Below, one piece after another: positions 63,065 through 64,000 of a stretch of 64,000 nt of DNA. The stretch is from NCBI GenBank assembly GCA_024036415.1, contig JAMWET010003146.1, positions 62,001 through 126,000 on the forward strand, in the 5' to 3' direction. A model generated the notes under the pieces. The model ran no database searches, was not told the origin of the DNA, and worked only from the letters and a program-made list of their open reading frames with translations. The first letter of the stretch is position 1. Every line of letters starts with the position of its first letter. The translations under genes were made by a program, and so were the position numbers. The DNA is from Prochilodus magdalenae. Taxonomy: Eukaryota; Chordata; Actinopteri; Characiformes; Prochilodontidae.

Positions 63065-64000
63065 TTGGCAGGTAGTAAATTGGGGCCTCTATATAATCAT
63101 TTGTGGCCTCAGTATATTAATTATGGCCTCAGTACAGTACATTGTGACCTCAATATAGTTATTTATGGACTCGAGATAGCACTTTGTGGACTTAATATCA
63201 TACATAGTAGCCTCAGTGTATTAATTTGTGGCCTCAATAAAGTAAATCATGGTTAGCATATTAATTTGTGGCCTCAATAAGGTAAATCCTAGTCTTAGTG
63301 TATTAATTTGTGGCCTCAGTATAGTAAATCATGGACTTAGTATATTAATTTGTGGCCTCAGTATAGTAAATTATGGTCTTAGTATATTAATTTGTGGCCT
63401 CAATAAGGTAAATCCTAGTCTTAGTGTATTAATTTGTGGCCTCAGTATAGTAAATTATGGTCTTAGTATATTAATTTGTGGCCTCATTATAGTAAATCAT
63501 GGACTTAGTATATTAATTTGTGGCCTCAGTATAGTAAATTATGGTCTTAGTATATTAATTTGTGGCCTCAGTATAGTAAATCATGGTCTTAGTATATTAA
63601 TTTGTGGCCTCAATATAGTAAATCATAGTCTTAGTATATTTATTTGTGGCCTATATAGTAAATTGTGGGTCCTGTGTATTCATTTGTGGTCTCTATATAG
63701 TAAATCATGGCCTCATTTTAAGAATTTCCGACCTCAGGATATAAATTTGTGGCCTCAATATAGTAATTCATGATCTCAGTATAGTAATTTTTACCCTGAA
63801 TATAAGTTCAGTATAGTAATTTTGGGTTCAGTATAGTAATTTTTTGGCTTAGCATGGTAATTCATGGTCTCAGAATAGTACATTGTGGCCTCAATATAGT
63901 CGTTTGTGGGCTCAGTAGCGAAAACTGTGGCCTTAATGTAGTCCAAGTGGTCCAAATATAGTAAATAGTGGGTGCAATATAGTCATTTTTGCCCATAATT
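63065..64000. repeat. 42-bp minisatellite (two 21-bp half-units), runs off window edge
   Basis: About 22 copies. Each unit alternates TTAGTATATTAATTTGTGGC with CTCAGTATAGTAAATCATGG. Homology is highest at about 63280-63640 and decays toward the right. Because 42 is a multiple of three, long open frames appear (63249-63773) without being a gene. The array begins about 200 bp upstream of the NRF1-like site. Confidence 0.9.

Noticed and set aside
63249..63773. 174-codon plus-strand frame
   Set aside because: The 42-bp repeat read in frame; no gene context.

Overview
This is vertebrate, almost certainly teleost (ray-finned fish), nuclear DNA. It is intron-rich and AT-moderate, and it is full of Tc1-like transposase fossils, tRNA-derived SINEs, small inverted-repeat elements and mini/microsatellites. 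Several repeats resemble families I know from otophysan fishes (characins, catfishes), but I cannot name the species.

One protein-coding gene can be supported, and it fills about 80% of the window. It is gucy1b1, the heme-binding beta-1 subunit of soluble (nitric-oxide-activated) guanylate cyclase, on the minus strand. The start codon is at 62590 and the stop at 11128. I reconstructed 13 coding exons joined by 12 GT-AG introns. All phases agree, giving 1830 nt, or 609 residues plus stop. The product reads H-NOX heme domain, PAS-like domain, coiled coil, class III cyclase domain. It keeps His105, the Y-x-S-x-R motif, Cys78, Cys122, Glu473, Cys541, Asn548 and Arg552. Exon 1 supplies only the ATG. 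A CpG-rich promoter lies around 62440-62880, with NRF1-like, CCAAT, GC-box and E-box motifs.

Layout from right to left, following transcription: 63065-64000 is a 42-bp tandem array upstream of the promoter. Exons 1-2 are at 62131-62590. Intron 2 (10.1 kb) starts with a degenerate ~200-bp array. Exons 3-5 cluster at 50873-51998. Exons 6, 7, 8 and 9 follow at 47.8, 44.6, 42.7 and 36.5 kb. Intron 9 (11.2 kb) carries a degenerate ~200-bp array, a duplicated 147-bp block with a T tract, a large 31-bp minisatellite and a 72-bp minisatellite. Exons 10, 11, 12 and 13 lie at 25.0, 21.8, 13.1 and 11.2 kb. Intron 11 contains a ~1 kb direct duplication.

The 11 kb downstream of the stop (1-11127) shows no recognisable gene. 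It holds a 21-bp minisatellite flanked by inverted copies of an unknown segment, a 1.4-kb element with long terminal inverted repeats, a 42-bp minisatellite and TCTR microsatellites.

I found no convincing novel biological system. The most interesting signals are degenerate tandem arrays sitting just downstream of three gucy1b1 splice donors, the duplicated 147-bp intronic block, and the 31-bp array with ordered variant blocks. Many long open frames in the window are artefacts of repeat units whose length is a multiple of three.
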